Shown here: one piece after another, positions 8,980 to 18,369 of the stretch | How the letters are laid out: each line of letters opens with the position of its first letter | Numbering within the stretch: the first letter of the stretch is position 1 | DNA from: Fertoeibacter niger | GTDB taxonomy: Bacteria > Pseudomonadota > Alphaproteobacteria > Rhodobacterales > Rhodobacteraceae | DNA length: 64,000 bases | Assembly: GCF_009380135.2 (NCBI RefSeq) | Contig: NZ_WHUT02000005.1 | Span: forward strand, 186,001-250,000 | Reading direction: 5' to 3' | Program-made: the position numbers and the translations under genes | Notes under the pieces: model-generated | Seen by the model: only the letters and a program-made list of their open reading frames with translations | Databases searched by the model: none | Told to the model about the DNA's origin: nothing

Positions 8980-9006
8980 GGCGAGAGCTTTTGCAGCGCC
9001 ACATCC

Positions 9007-9052
9007 AAAAATCCTCCTTAGGATTTTTCTCAAATTTCTTCCAAGAAATTTG
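9007..9052. repeat. Two tandem AT-rich palindromes
   Basis: The first is AAAAATCCT-CCTT-AGGATTTTT (9007-9028), the second CAAATTTCTT-CC-AAGAAATTTG (9031-9052); both have perfect arms of 9 and 10 bp and they are separated by 2 nt. They lie between the atpF terminator and the 3' end of the convergent FadR-type gene. Each could be a terminator for the minus-strand gene, but two adjacent unlike palindromes in a GC-rich genome look like an intergenic repeat element. Confidence 0.7.
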
Positions 9053-9072
9053 GTGCCGACTGTGCTTGCATG

Positions 9073-9840
9073 TCAGCGGTTTTGTTCATGCTCCAGCCGC
9101 TGTTGTGCGATGGCCTCGTTGCGTGCGGCGCGCAGGCTTTCGGTCAGGGCCTGTTCCACATAGGTCATATGAGCCTCCACCGCCGCCCTTGCCGCACCGG
9201 GATCGCGGGCTTGCAGGGCGCTGTTGATGTTGCGGTGCTGGTCCAGCAGCAATTCGCGGGTGGTGCGCTGGCGGAACATCATCTGCCGGTTGTAGAACAC
9301 CCCTTCGCGCAGCAGGTCATACATGGACCGCATCATGTGCAGCATGACGACGTTGTGGCTGGCCTCGATGATCGCCATGTGAAATGCGGCGTCCAGTGCG
9401 GCCTCGTCCGACGGGTCACGCTTGCCATGCGCCAGTTCCATCTTGCGGAATATCGCATCGACCACCTTCAGATCGGTATCCGACCCCATCCGCGCCGCGC
9501 GTTCCGCCGCCAGCCCCTCCATGTCGCGGCGAAAGGCGATATAGTCGAACACCGCCTCGTCATGGCTTGCGAACAACTGGATCAGCGCGGGGGCAAAGGC
9601 CGACCCCAGCACCTCGGCCACATAGACGCCCGCACCCGGGCGGCTGGCCAGCAGGCCCTGATCCTGCAACGCGGCTACGGCATCGCGCAGGCTGGGGCGC
9701 GACACGCCCAGCCGGTCGGCCAGATCACGTTCGGCGGGCAGGCGTTCGCCGGGGCGCAGGATGCCGCGCAGGATCAGCAATTCTATCTGCCGCGTCACGG
9801 TCTGCGACAGCTTTTCTGTCTGCACTTTCTGGAATGGCAT
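9073..9840 (-). CDS. GntR-family (FadR/FCD subfamily) transcriptional regulator
   Basis: A 255-aa repressor-type protein. Residues 1-75 are the GntR winged helix (LILRGILRPGERLPAERDLADRLGVSRPSLRDAVAAL, then a GAGVYV wing); residues 90-240 are an all-helical FCD effector domain with the metal-ligand pattern DAAFHMAI...H...EAHM. It resembles PdhR/LldR-type regulators of organic-acid metabolism, but the target cannot be read from neighbours because both flanking genes are unrelated. A perfect 6-bp inverted repeat just upstream (9855-9873) is a probable autoregulatory operator. The ATG at 9840 is the only start that keeps the HTH near the N-terminus. Confidence 0.9.
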   Translation of the reverse strand: MPFQKVQTEKLSQTVTRQIELLILRGILRPGERLPAERDLADRLGVSRPSLRDAVAALQDQGLLASRPGAGVYVAEVLGSAFAPALIQLFASHDEAVFDYIAFRRDMEGLAAERAARMGSDTDLKVVDAIFRKMELAHGKRDPSDEAALDAAFHMAIIEASHNVVMLHMMRSMYDLLREGVFYNRQMMFRQRTTRELLLDQHRNINSALQARDPGAARAAVEAHMTYVEQALTESLRAARNEAIAQQRLEHEQNR

Positions 9841-9854
9841 CGCGTTCCCCCGAT

Positions 9855-9873
9855 TGGTCAGATTCTATGACCA
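9855..9873 (-). promoter_or_regulatory. Probable operator of the FadR-type regulator
   Basis: TGGTCA-N7-TGACCA, a perfect inverted repeat 14 bp upstream of the regulator's start. FCD-type GntR proteins bind palindromes with TGGT/ACCA half-sites, so autorepression is the natural reading. Confidence 0.6.
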
Positions 9874-9893
9874 CGGCACCGGATGCTCAACAG

Positions 9894-9921
9894 AAAAGGG
9901 CAGGCCCGGGGCCTGCCCTTT
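9894..9921 (-). terminator. Intrinsic terminator of the OmpA lipoprotein gene
   Basis: An 11-bp perfect stem (AAAGGGCAGGC with GCCTGCCCTTT) around a 5-nt GC loop; on the minus strand it ends in a U-run, 20 bp after the stop of the gene at 9941-10594. Confidence 0.88.
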
Positions 9922-9940
9922 CACAACCGTCTTGGCGGTA

Positions 9941-10594
9941 TCAGTTCGTCGGGCGGATGATTATATCCACGCGGCGGTTCTGCGCGCGGCCTTCGGGCGT
10001 CAGGTTCGATGCGATGGGCTGGTTTTCACCCGAGCCGAAGGCCTGCACCCGGCCAGCAGGCACGCCGCTGCTGCGCAGGGCGGCGGCGACGGCCAGTGCG
10101 CGGCGTTCCGACAGATCCTGGTTATAGGCGGCCTCACCCGTATTGTCGGTATGGCCGACGATCTGGATCGTGCTGTTCGGGTAATCCAGCAGGTTGCGGG
10201 AAACGGCCTGGATGTCGCGGGCCAGATCGGGGCGCAGGGCCGCGCTGTCAACGGCAAACAGGATGTCCTGCGGCATGCGCACGACCAGTTCCGACCCGGT
10301 GTTGGTCACAGTGACCTGATCGTTGCCGATGCTGCTGCGCAGGTCGGCGGCCTGTTTGTCCAGCGTGGCGCCGATGGCCCCGCCGATGGCCGCGCCGATC
10401 CCGGCACCCACCACGGCCTTGACCAGTTTGTCATCGCCCGAGGATGCGCCCAGAAGGCCGCCCAGCACCGCACCCGCCACAGCGCCGTTCTGCGCGCGCG
10501 GGCGGTCGCCTGCGGTGGGGGATTGCGGATCGACGCAACCGGCCAGTGCCAGCGCGCCCAAGAGGGAAAGGGTCAGGGGAGTCTTGAATGTCAT
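9941..10594 (-). CDS. OmpA-family outer-membrane lipoprotein (YiaD-like)
   Basis: A 217-aa lipoprotein: signal peptide with lipobox LALAGC, a glycine-rich segment (AVLGGLLGASSG, GAGIGAAIGGAIG) that looks like a glycine-zipper membrane region, and a C-terminal OmpA peptidoglycan-binding domain with IQIVGHTDNTG, NQDLSERRALAV and AEGRAQNRRVDI-type residues (here GRAQNRRVDIII). It would tether the outer membrane to peptidoglycan non-covalently. The ATG at 10594 starts directly at the signal peptide; the longer open frame upstream is a GC-rich artefact. It ends at a strong terminator. Confidence 0.9.
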   Translation of the reverse strand: MTFKTPLTLSLLGALALAGCVDPQSPTAGDRPRAQNGAVAGAVLGGLLGASSGDDKLVKAVVGAGIGAAIGGAIGATLDKQAADLRSSIGNDQVTVTNTGSELVVRMPQDILFAVDSAALRPDLARDIQAVSRNLLDYPNSTIQIVGHTDNTGEAAYNQDLSERRALAVAAALRSSGVPAGRVQAFGSGENQPIASNLTPEGRAQNRRVDIIIRPTN

Positions 10595-10716
10595 GGTGCC
10601 GCCTCGTGATGTCGTTGGCGCCCGAATGGTGCGCAGCTTCTTATACCAACGCCGCGCGTGGCCCGAAAGTTCCGCGTTGCGATGCGCAGGTTCCCGCCCA
10701 TCACGGCGCTGTGAGG

Positions 10717-11583
10717 TTACATCGGTGCCGAGGCGTCGCCGCGCGCCGCTTCCCATGCCAGCATGGCGCGCTTGACCGGCAGGCCCCAGTGATAGCCGCC
10801 AAGGCCGCCCGATTTGCGCAGGGCGCGGTGGCAGGGGATCAGCCAGCTGACCGGGTTGCGCCCCACCGCCGTGCCCACGGCACGCACGGCCTTGCTGTGG
10901 CCGATGCTGCCCGCGATTTCGGAATAGGTGGTGACATGGCCCGAGGGCACGCGCAGCAGCGCCTCCCACACCTTGATCTGGAATGGTGCGCCGATCATGT
11001 GCAGGCGTGTCTCGCCCTGCCCGCCAAAGGCGGCTGCAACCAGCGGTTCGACAGCCGCAGCATCCTGAAGGTAGGTCGCGGCCGGCCAGCGGCCCCGCAT
11101 GTCGGCCATGGCCGCGTCAAACCCGGTTTCGCCGGTAAAGGCCATGCCGCAGATGCCCCGGTCGGTGGCCATCACCAGCGCCTCGCCGAAGGGCGAGGGG
11201 AACAGCCCCCAGCGGATCACCAGCCCCGCCCCGCCCTGCGCATAGTCACCCGGGCTCATCGCCTCCCACCGCAGGAACAGGTCATGCAGCCGCCCGCCGC
11301 CAGACAGGCCGGTGTTCAGCGCCGTGTCCAGCACGGTAAAGCGTTCGGCCAACAGGCGGCGGGCGTGATCCAGCGTCAGATATTGCTGATAGCGTTTCGG
11401 GCTGACCCCCACCCATTGCGAGAACACCCGCTGGAAATGCGCCGCGCTCATCCCCATCTGGCCCGCCAGCGCATCCAGCGTCAGGCCGGGGCCGCCCTTG
11501 TCGATCAGATCCAGCGCGCGGGCGATCACCGCGTAATGATAGGCTGGGCGGGCTTCGGTCAGGCTTTGGGCATCGTCGGGCAT
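10717..11583 (-). CDS. AraC-domain / O6-alkylguanine-DNA methyltransferase fusion (Ada-like, no Ada N-domain)
   Basis: A 288-aa protein with two parts. Residues about 15-110 form an AraC-type helix-turn-helix (LDALAGQMGMSAAHFQRVFSQWVGVSPKRYQQYL). Residues about 125-280 form an Ogt/Ada C-domain ending in the methyl-acceptor motif IPCHRAL after AVGTAVGRNPVSWL. The zinc-binding N-terminal Ada domain that senses methyl-phosphotriesters is missing, so it repairs O6-methylguanine directly and its regulatory input is unclear. The ATG at 11583 has AAGGAG upstream; the longer reading to 12231 overlaps nth antisense and is not real. Divergent from nth, another DNA-repair gene. Confidence 0.9.
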   Translation of the reverse strand: MPDDAQSLTEARPAYHYAVIARALDLIDKGGPGLTLDALAGQMGMSAAHFQRVFSQWVGVSPKRYQQYLTLDHARRLLAERFTVLDTALNTGLSGGGRLHDLFLRWEAMSPGDYAQGGAGLVIRWGLFPSPFGEALVMATDRGICGMAFTGETGFDAAMADMRGRWPAATYLQDAAAVEPLVAAAFGGQGETRLHMIGAPFQIKVWEALLRVPSGHVTTYSEIAGSIGHSKAVRAVGTAVGRNPVSWLIPCHRALRKSGGLGGYHWGLPVKRAMLAWEAARGDASAPM

Positions 11584-11688
11584 GTTGCGGCTCCTTTGGC
11601 AGCAAGATAGCCGCTGCGGCCCGGTGCCGCGACCCGAAAGCTGCGGCTTTGCTTGCGGCAGGGCGCGGGCTTTGCCATAGCTGCACCC

Positions 11689-12333
11689 ATGGCCACACAG
11701 CTTTCCTATCACATGATCCACCAGATTTTCAGCCGCTTTCACGCGTTGGAGGCTACGCCGAAGGGCGAGCTGGACCATGTGAATGCCTATACGCTGCTGG
11801 TGGCGGTGGCGTTGTCGGCGCAGGCCACCGATGTGGGGGTGAACCGTGCCACCCGCGCGCTGTTTGCGCAGGTGCAGACCCCGCAACAGATGCTGGATCT
11901 GGGCGAGGAAGGGCTGATCGCGCATATCCGCACCATCGGCCTGTTCCGCAACAAGGCGAAAAACGTCATCCGCCTTTCCCGCATTCTGGTGGACGATTAC
12001 GCGGGCGAAGTGCCCTCGTCCCGCGCGGCGCTGCAATCCTTGCCCGGCGTGGGGCGCAAGACGGCGAATGTTGTGCTCCAGATGTGGTTCGGCCTGCCCG
12101 CCCATGCTGTCGATACCCATGTGTTCCGGGTGGGCAACCGCACCGGCATCGCACCCGGCAAGGATGTAGAGGTGGTCGAACGCGCGCTGGAAGATCACAT
12201 CCCCGCCCCGTTCCAGCAGCACGCGCATCACTGGCTAATTCTGCACGGGCGGTATATCTGCACCGCGCGAAACCCCAAATGCGGCATCTGCCCGATCCGC
12301 GATCTGTGCCCCTTCGAGGAAAAAACTGCATGA
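11689..12333 (+). CDS. nth: Endonuclease III
   Basis: Base-excision repair glycosylase/AP lyase for oxidised pyrimidines. The 214-aa product has the helix-hairpin-helix LPGVGRKTANVV with the catalytic lysine, the catalytic aspartate in AVDTHVFRV, and the C-terminal iron-sulfur cluster ligands spaced C-x6-C-x2-C-x5-C (CTARNPKCGICPIRDLC). The ATG at 11689 is used; an upstream TTG adds 12 residues without better Shine-Dalgarno. It overlaps the next gene by ATGA (12330-12333), so the two are translationally coupled. Confidence 0.95.
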   Translation: MATQLSYHMIHQIFSRFHALEATPKGELDHVNAYTLLVAVALSAQATDVGVNRATRALFAQVQTPQQMLDLGEEGLIAHIRTIGLFRNKAKNVIRLSRILVDDYAGEVPSSRAALQSLPGVGRKTANVVLQMWFGLPAHAVDTHVFRVGNRTGIAPGKDVEVVERALEDHIPAPFQQHAHHWLILHGRYICTARNPKCGICPIRDLCPFEEKTA

Positions 12334-13322
12334 AGAAATTTCAGGTCGTCGGCATCGGCAATGCCATGGTGGATGTGCTGGCCACGGCAGACGAGGCGTT
12401 TCTGGCCGCAAATGGCATCGGCAAGGGCATCATGCAGTTGATCGACATGCCGCGCGCCGTTGACCTTTATTCGCGCATCGGCCCGGCCAAGGAAATTTCC
12501 GGCGGGTCGGCAGCCAATACCATCGCGGGGATTGCCCAGTTGGGCGGGCGCACCGCCTATGTGGGCAAGGTGAAGGATGACCAGCTGGGCGCGATCTTTG
12601 CCCATGACCTGCGGGCGCAGGGGGCGGTGTATGAAACGCCGCTGGCACCCAAGAACGCCGACCACGAAACAGGGCGCTGCATCATCCTGGTGACGGAGGA
12701 TGGAGAGCGGTCGATGAACACCTATCTGGGGTGGTCGGAATTCCTGACACCGCAGGACATCTTTGAAGACCAGATGGCGGCGGCGGAGTGGATCTATCTG
12801 GAAGGCTACCGTTTCGACGGCCCGGCCAGCCACGAGGCTTTTGCCAAGGCCATCAGTGCCTGCAAGGGCGCGGGCGGGCAGGTGTCTGTCACCCTGTCGG
12901 ACCCGTTCTGCGTGGAACGCCACCGCGACGCCTTTCGCCGGATGATCCGCGATGACGTTGACCTGCTGTTCGCCAACCGGGCGGAACTGTGCTCGATGTA
13001 TCAGACCGATGACTTTGCCGCAGCGATGCAGGCCGCCAGCGCCGAGGTGGGCATTGTGGCCTGCACCGAGGGCGAACATGGCGCGCATATCCTGTCGGGC
13101 GGGCAGCGCTGGCATGTGCCGTCGGTGGCGACCAGAATCGTCGATGCCACCGGCGCGGGCGATCTGTTTGCGGGCGCGGTGTTGTGGGGCATCACCCATG
13201 GGCATGATCTGGAAACGGCGGGGCGCATGGGCTGCATCGCCGCGTCGGAAGTGATCAGCCATGTTGGCGCGCGCCCCGAGGCTGATCTGCGCCGCCTGTT
13301 TGCCCAGCACGGCGTTTTTTGA
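12330..13322 (+). CDS. PfkB-family sugar/nucleoside kinase, adenosine kinase-like
   Basis: A 330-aa ribokinase-superfamily enzyme. N-terminal GIGNAMVDV, the substrate-binding GGSAANTIAGIAQLGG segment, and the C-terminal PfkB signature DATGAGDLFAGAVLWG with the catalytic Asp are all present. In alphaproteobacteria proteins of this type are usually annotated adenosine kinase, phosphorylating adenosine to AMP, but the family also contains sugar kinases, so substrate is provisional. Starts by ATGA overlap with nth. Confidence 0.88.
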   Translation: MKKFQVVGIGNAMVDVLATADEAFLAANGIGKGIMQLIDMPRAVDLYSRIGPAKEISGGSAANTIAGIAQLGGRTAYVGKVKDDQLGAIFAHDLRAQGAVYETPLAPKNADHETGRCIILVTEDGERSMNTYLGWSEFLTPQDIFEDQMAAAEWIYLEGYRFDGPASHEAFAKAISACKGAGGQVSVTLSDPFCVERHRDAFRRMIRDDVDLLFANRAELCSMYQTDDFAAAMQAASAEVGIVACTEGEHGAHILSGGQRWHVPSVATRIVDATGAGDLFAGAVLWGITHGHDLETAGRMGCIAASEVISHVGARPEADLRRLFAQHGVF

Positions 13323-13626
13323 CGGCCCTTGCGGCAGGAAACTTCGTGTTAACCCGCCGCAGGTCATAAGGGGCTGGCGAGGTTGTGCAATCAACCGCAG
13401 GGCCAACGCGCGGGGCAGAAGGCCCGTCCGGGAAATTGACTGTTTCCTGAATGAAACCGGCGTTTTCCCGCCGAGGGCTGCGTGCTGCTTGCGTTGTGGA
13501 AAAACATCCCGCAATCTCGCCAAGGTTGCGTAGCCATTTGCCGTCGGTCATGTGGCGCGCCGTATGGGGTGGTGCGACAGAAACGTTCCGCGGACCGGGT
13601 GCTAGCTAGGATTGTGGAACACCGCG
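13323..13626. other. Intergenic region before the hybrid kinase
   Basis: About 300 bp with no credible gene. No strong terminator hairpin follows the kinase gene at 13322 and I found no convincing promoter box. The sequence is somewhat less GC-rich than the flanking genes and presumably contains the promoter of the phosphorelay locus. Confidence 0.6.
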
Positions 13627-16600
13627 ATGGGTCACGAAGACGTTCTCATCACCGCGCAAAGCCTTGTGGTCGAGATCCTCAACCGGCTGTTGCGCGCGCC
13701 GAGCCACAAGGCAGATGCGGCCATCGCGCATGCGCTGGCGCGGCTGGGCGCCTTTGCCGATGCCGACCGGGTGCATGTGTTCCATGTGCAGCCTGACGGC
13801 ACGCTGGTGATACGCCATGAATGGGTGGCGCCGGATGTGGCGCCGCTGCAACCGGTGCTGGCGCCGTTGCCCGCCACGCATTTCACGCATTGGATGCCTG
13901 ATTTCAACGCCGACCGCCCGGTGCATTACCCTGATGTGGCCAGCCTGCCCGCCAGCCTGCGTGACAGGGAACCTCTGCTGGAACAGGGGGTGCTGGCCAT
14001 GCTGGCGGTGCCCATGATGGCCGAGGGGCGGTTTTTGGGTTTCGTCGGTTTTGACGTGACGCGCGCGCCACGGGTGTTTCCCGACCACCACATCCGCCTG
14101 TTGAAATCAGCGGCCGATGTCATCGCCACGGTGATCCTGCGCGCGGAATCCGAGGCGCTGATTGCCGCGACGCAGGCCGAACTGCGCGCCACCAGCGAAA
14201 GGCTGGATGCCACGCTGAAGGCGATGCCCGATCTGGTGCTGGAGATCGACGCCGATGGCCGCTACACCGGATATCACGCCAGCACGCCGGAAAACTGGCC
14301 TCAGGCCACCGCAGCCCTGCTGGGCCAGCGGTTCGAAGACGTGATGCCGGGCGAATTTGCTGCCGACCGCCGCCGGATCATGGCCGAGGTGGACGCGGCG
14401 GGGCGGTCCGAGGGCAACGAGATTCTGATGCCCTACTGCGAGGGGTCGCGCTGGATCGAGATCAACGCTTCACGCCGCGCCGCACTGGGGGATGACCCGC
14501 GCCCCGGCTATGTGTTCGTGCTGCGCGACATCAGCGCGCGCAAGGCGGCGCAGGCGGCCCGCGCGGCGCGCGAGGCCGAGCTTGAGGCCAGCAATGCGCG
14601 GCTGGAGCAGGCATTGGCCGAACAACACCGGGCAGAGGGCCGCCTGACCGCGATTGCCGAGATCAGCGACCTGTGGTTCTGGGAGCAGGACGCCGATCTG
14701 CGGTTCACCTATGTGTCGGCTTCGCGCGCGCCTCTGGTGCCCGCCGCCGACCAGATCGGCCAACGGCGCGAGGAGCTGGCGGCGGCACGCGGCATTCCGA
14801 CCGACGCGCCCGGCTGGGCAGAACTGCGCGCCAAGCAGGCCGCCCGCGAGCCGTTCGAGAATCTGGTTCAGGCGCTGAACCGGCCGGGCGAGCCTGCGGT
14901 CTGGGTCAGCCTGAGCGGCAGCCCGGTGTTCGATGCGCAGGGTGACTTTGCCGGCTATCGCGGCATCGGGTCTGTCGTCACCGATCTGGTGCAGCGCGAG
15001 GTCACAGCGCGGGCAACGGCCCATCGGTTCGAGGCGACGCTGAACGCGCTGCCTGATCTGTTGGTCGAATTCGACGCCGAGGGCCGTTACACCGGCTATT
15101 ACGCCCGCAGCGCGCTGGATGGCGGGGCCGACCCGGCGAACTACCTGGGCCGCCTTCTGGATGAGGTCTTGCCGGCCGAAGAGATCGCCGCCTACCGCGC
15201 CGCGATGCGCGACGTGGATGCCGGGCTGCGCCCCCAGCCGCGCCGCCTGAGCCGGGGCGAAGGCGATGCAACCTCTTGGTGGGAGATTTCGGCTGCGCCC
15301 AACGCAGGTGCGGGCGAGCAGCCCGGCTATCTGTTCCTGATCCGCGACGTAACGGCCGACCAGCGGCAGAAGGAACGCGTGCTGCTGCTGGGCAAGATCG
15401 TGGAACTGATGACCAATCTGGTCGCGGTGGTGGACAATCATCAGCGTGTGGTCTGGGTGAACCCGGCGTTCGAGACGCATACTGGGCACCGGCTTGATGA
15501 CATACGCGGTAAATTGCTGGCCGGGCTTACCCGCAACGACGATACCGACCTTGCCACCATGGCGCGGCTGGGCGCGGCCATCGAACGCGGCGAGCCCTGC
15601 CGGGCCGAAATCCTGAACGCCGACAAATACGGCATGCCCTATTGGGTTGACCTGAACATCCACCCGCTGCGTGACGAGGCGGGCGAGGTGATGGGCTATG
15701 TGTCGGTTGAAACCGTCATCACGGACCAAAAGCGCGATCAGGTGGCGCGCGAACGGCTGGCCCGCGCCGCCGACGCCGCCCGCGCCCGGCTGACCAATGC
15801 GCTGGAGGCGCTGCCGGATGGCGTGGTGATCTATGATGATGCCGACCGGCTGGTCACTGCCAATTCCGTATTCCGCGCCAGCCGCCCGCAACTGGCCGAT
15901 GTGCTGGTCGAAGGCGCGCGGCTGGAGGATTTGCTGCGCCTGGGGCTGGAACGCGGGGTCTACCCCGATGCCGTGGGGCAGGAAAAGGCCTGGCTGGCCG
16001 ACCGGCTGGAACGCTATCGCCGCCCGCGCAACATCGACGAGGTGCTGCTGCCCGATGGCCGCTGGGTGCGCAGGCTGGACATGCGCACATCCGATGGCGG
16101 GCGCATCAGCGTCGAGATCGACACGACGGCCCGGCGCAACCAACTGGTCGCACTGGATGCCGCCAACGCCGAACTGACCCGGGCGCTGGACCAACGCCAT
16201 ACCGCAGAACAGCGCCTGGGCAGCATCATGGAAGGCGCCGAGGTCGGCACATGGGAATGGGACGTGGCCTCGGGCCTCTTCACCATCAATGGCCGCTGGA
16301 GCGAGATGCTGGGCTATACCCGCGAAGAGCTGGAACCGATGAGCATGGCCGCGCTGCTGGACATGCTGCACCCCGATGACTATCCGGTGGTTCTGGGGCT
16401 GCGTGCCAAGGCATTTTCCACCGAACCGAATGTGATTTCGGCAGAGTTCCGTCTGCGCCACAAGAATGGCAATTGGGTTTGGGTGCTGTCACGCGGCAGG
16501 GTGACACGTTGGTCTGGAACCGGCCGCACCGAAATCGTCGCGGGCGTGCATCTGGACATCAATGACCGCAAAGATCTGGAGCATCAGATCATCACGGCGC

Positions 16601-18132
16601 GCAATTTCCTGAACAACGTGATGGAGAACAGCATTTCCGCCATCGCCGTGATCGACAGGCAGGGCGAGCTGATTTTTGCCAACCCCGAGGCCGAGGACAT
16701 ACTTGGCCTGACGCGATCGGAAATCCTGGGGCTGCGGTTCGATGCACCCAGCTGGCATCTGGCCGATCTTGACGGCAATCCGCTGCCCGACAAGGACATC
16801 CCCTTCCGTCAGGCGGTGGACAAGGGTGGGCCGGTACGCAACGTCCGCCATGCGATCCAGTGGCCCGACGGCCAGCGCCGCGTCCTTTCGGTGAACGCAG
16901 TGCCCTATGGCATGGACGGCCCCGACGGGCAGGTGATCTGCTCGTTTTCCGACATCACCGAACAGCTGGAAATCCAGAACCGGCTGGAACAGGCACTGGC
17001 CAGGGCCGAAGAGGCCAGCCATTCAAAATCGCTTTTTCTGGCCAATATGAGCCACGAAATCCGCACACCACTCAATGGGGTGCTGGGCATGGCCGAACTT
17101 CTGGATGCGACGCTTTCCGAGCCGCGCCAGAAACTCATGATCCGCACCATCCGCAACTCGGGCGAGGTTCTCTTGAGCATTCTCAACAACATACTCGACA
17201 TGTCCAAGATCGAGTCCGGCAAGTTCGACCTTGAAAAGGTGCCCTTCAACCCCGCCGAACTGGCCCGGCAGGTCGAGGCTGTCTATGCCCTGAAGGCCGA
17301 GGAAAAGGGGTTGGAATTCGAGGTGCTGACCAGTCTTGGCTGCGAAATGGGCCGGCTGGGCGACCCGCACCGCATCTTGCAGATCCTGCACAACCTGCTC
17401 AGCAATGCGGTGAAATTCACCGACAAGGGCGGCGTCACGCTGAAGCTGACCTGTCGGTCAGGCAAGCCCCTGACAATCGAGGTGACGGATACCGGCATCG
17501 GCATGACGCCCGAACAGACCGCGCGTGTGTTCGAGGAATTCGAACAGGCCGACGGATCTGTCACCCGCCGGTTTGGCGGCACGGGTCTGGGCATGTCGAT
17601 CGTGCGGCAACTGGTCAAGCTGATGGGCGGCGAGATAAGCCTTGAATCGGTGCCCGACCGGGGCACTGTGGCGCGCGTGTCGTTGCCCCTGCCCGATGCC
17701 GAACTGCCGTTGGCCGTCGAGGCGGCGCTTCCCGTGATGAATGCCGAGGTGCGGTTTGACGGGTGCCGCCTGCTGATTGCCGATGACAGCGCGACCAACC
17801 GGCTGGTGTTGCAGGAAATGCTGGCCGATACGGGCGCAAGGATCACCACGGTCGAGGATGGCCAGCAGGCGCTGGAGGCCTGGCGCAGCGGGGCGTTCGA
17901 CCTGCTGCTGCTTGATATCTCGATGCCGGTGATGGACGGGTTGACCGCACTGAAAAACATCCGCGCCGAGGAAAGCCAGAGTGGCCGCCCCCCCGTGCCC
18001 GCCATCGCCGTGACCGCAAACGCCATGGCGCATCAGGTGGCCGACTACATCATCGGCGGATTTGATTCACATCTGAGCAAGCCTTTCCGGCGGCAGGAAC
18101 TGCTGCATGCCATCGTCACACTGACGCAATAG
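13627..18132 (+). CDS. Hybrid sensor histidine kinase: GAF, about seven PAS units, HisKA, HATPase, receiver
   Basis: A 1501-aa cytoplasmic sensor with no membrane segment. In order: a GAF-like domain (about 5-170); successive PAS-type units starting near 195, 345, 460, 590, 720, 860 and 1000; a HisKA domain with phospho-accepting His1143 in [12 protein letters not shown]; an HATPase domain with NLLSNAVKF, DTGIGM and [10 protein letters not shown]; and a receiver domain with acidic LLIADDS and phospho-acceptor Asp1430 in LLLDISMPVMDG. Three PAS units share the phrase LPD(L)V.. DA.GRYTGY, suggesting internal duplication. It likely feeds phosphate through the HPt protein at 19895-20266 to one of the receivers downstream. 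The start could also be the GTG at 13612. Confidence 0.92.
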   Translation: MGHEDVLITAQSLVVEILNRLLRAPSHKADAAIAHALARLGAFADADRVHVFHVQPDGTLVIRHEWVAPDVAPLQPVLAPLPATHFTHWMPDFNADRPVHYPDVASLPASLRDREPLLEQGVLAMLAVPMMAEGRFLGFVGFDVTRAPRVFPDHHIRLLKSAADVIATVILRAESEALIAATQAELRATSERLDATLKAMPDLVLEIDADGRYTGYHASTPENWPQATAALLGQRFEDVMPGEFAADRRRIMAEVDAAGRSEGNEILMPYCEGSRWIEINASRRAALGDDPRPGYVFVLRDISARKAAQAARAAREAELEASNARLEQALAEQHRAEGRLTAIAEISDLWFWEQDADLRFTYVSASRAPLVPAADQIGQRREELAAARGIPTDAPGWAELRAKQAAREPFENLVQALNRPGEPAVWVSLSGSPVFDAQGDFAGYRGIGSVVTDLVQREVTARATAHRFEATLNALPDLLVEFDAEGRYTGYYARSALDGGADPANYLGRLLDEVLPAEEIAAYRAAMRDVDAGLRPQPRRLSRGEGDATSWWEISAAPNAGAGEQPGYLFLIRDVTADQRQKERVLLLGKIVELMTNLVAVVDNHQRVVWVNPAFETHTGHRLDDIRGKLLAGLTRNDDTDLATMARLGAAIERGEPCRAEILNADKYGMPYWVDLNIHPLRDEAGEVMGYVSVETVITDQKRDQVARERLARAADAARARLTNALEALPDGVVIYDDADRLVTANSVFRASRPQLADVLVEGARLEDLLRLGLERGVYPDAVGQEKAWLADRLERYRRPRNIDEVLLPDGRWVRRLDMRTSDGGRISVEIDTTARRNQLVALDAANAELTRALDQRHTAEQRLGSIMEGAEVGTWEWDVASGLFTINGRWSEMLGYTREELEPMSMAALLDMLHPDDYPVVLGLRAKAFSTEPNVISAEFRLRHKNGNWVWVLSRGRVTRWSGTGRTEIVAGVHLDINDRKDLEHQIITARNFLNNVMENSISAIAVIDRQGELIFANPEAEDILGLTRSEILGLRFDAPSWHLADLDGNPLPDKDIPFRQAVDKGGPVRNVRHAIQWPDGQRRVLSVNAVPYGMDGPDGQVICSFSDITEQLEIQNRLEQALARAEEASHSKSLFLANMSHEIRTPLNGVLGMAELLDATLSEPRQKLMIRTIRNSGEVLLSILNNILDMSKIESGKFDLEKVPFNPAELARQVEAVYALKAEEKGLEFEVLTSLGCEMGRLGDPHRILQILHNLLSNAVKFTDKGGVTLKLTCRSGKPLTIEVTDTGIGMTPEQTARVFEEFEQADGSVTRRFGGTGLGMSIVRQLVKLMGGEISLESVPDRGTVARVSLPLPDAELPLAVEAALPVMNAEVRFDGCRLLIADDSATNRLVLQEMLADTGARITTVEDGQQALEAWRSGAFDLLLLDISMPVMDGLTALKNIRAEESQSGRPPVPAIAVTANAMAHQVADYIIGGFDSHLSKPFRRQELLHAIVTLTQ

Positions 18133-18369
18133 CGACATTCGGCGCACGGCGCGGGGCGATGTCTGGAAAAAGACTCAGTCTTGCCCGGTTGATGCAGCAA
18201 TTTCTCGCTAAAAGTTTTGGAACCCGTTGCAGAAAACGGTAAACTACTGTCGGGGCAGATTGCCTGCGCTCCGCCGTGCGGGGGACGTGTTTGTGTGTAA
18301 CGAGGGTCGCTGGACAGCGGACGACAGGGCAGATGCGGCCCGCGCTGCCCGGCCCGTGAGGGAGTCAGA

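Noticed and set aside
11584-12231. N-terminal extension of the AraC/Ogt protein
   Set aside because: It would run antisense through nth and has no family similarity; an ATG with AAGGAG exists at 11583.
14470-16461. 663-aa open frame on the minus strand inside the hybrid kinase
   Set aside because: GC-rich antisense shadow; no domain, no ribosome site, and the plus strand has clear PAS motifs throughout.
18221-18245. GGAAC-type stress sigma (EcfG) promoter before the lone receiver
   Set aside because: A GGAAC word is present but no CGTT -10 box at the right spacing.
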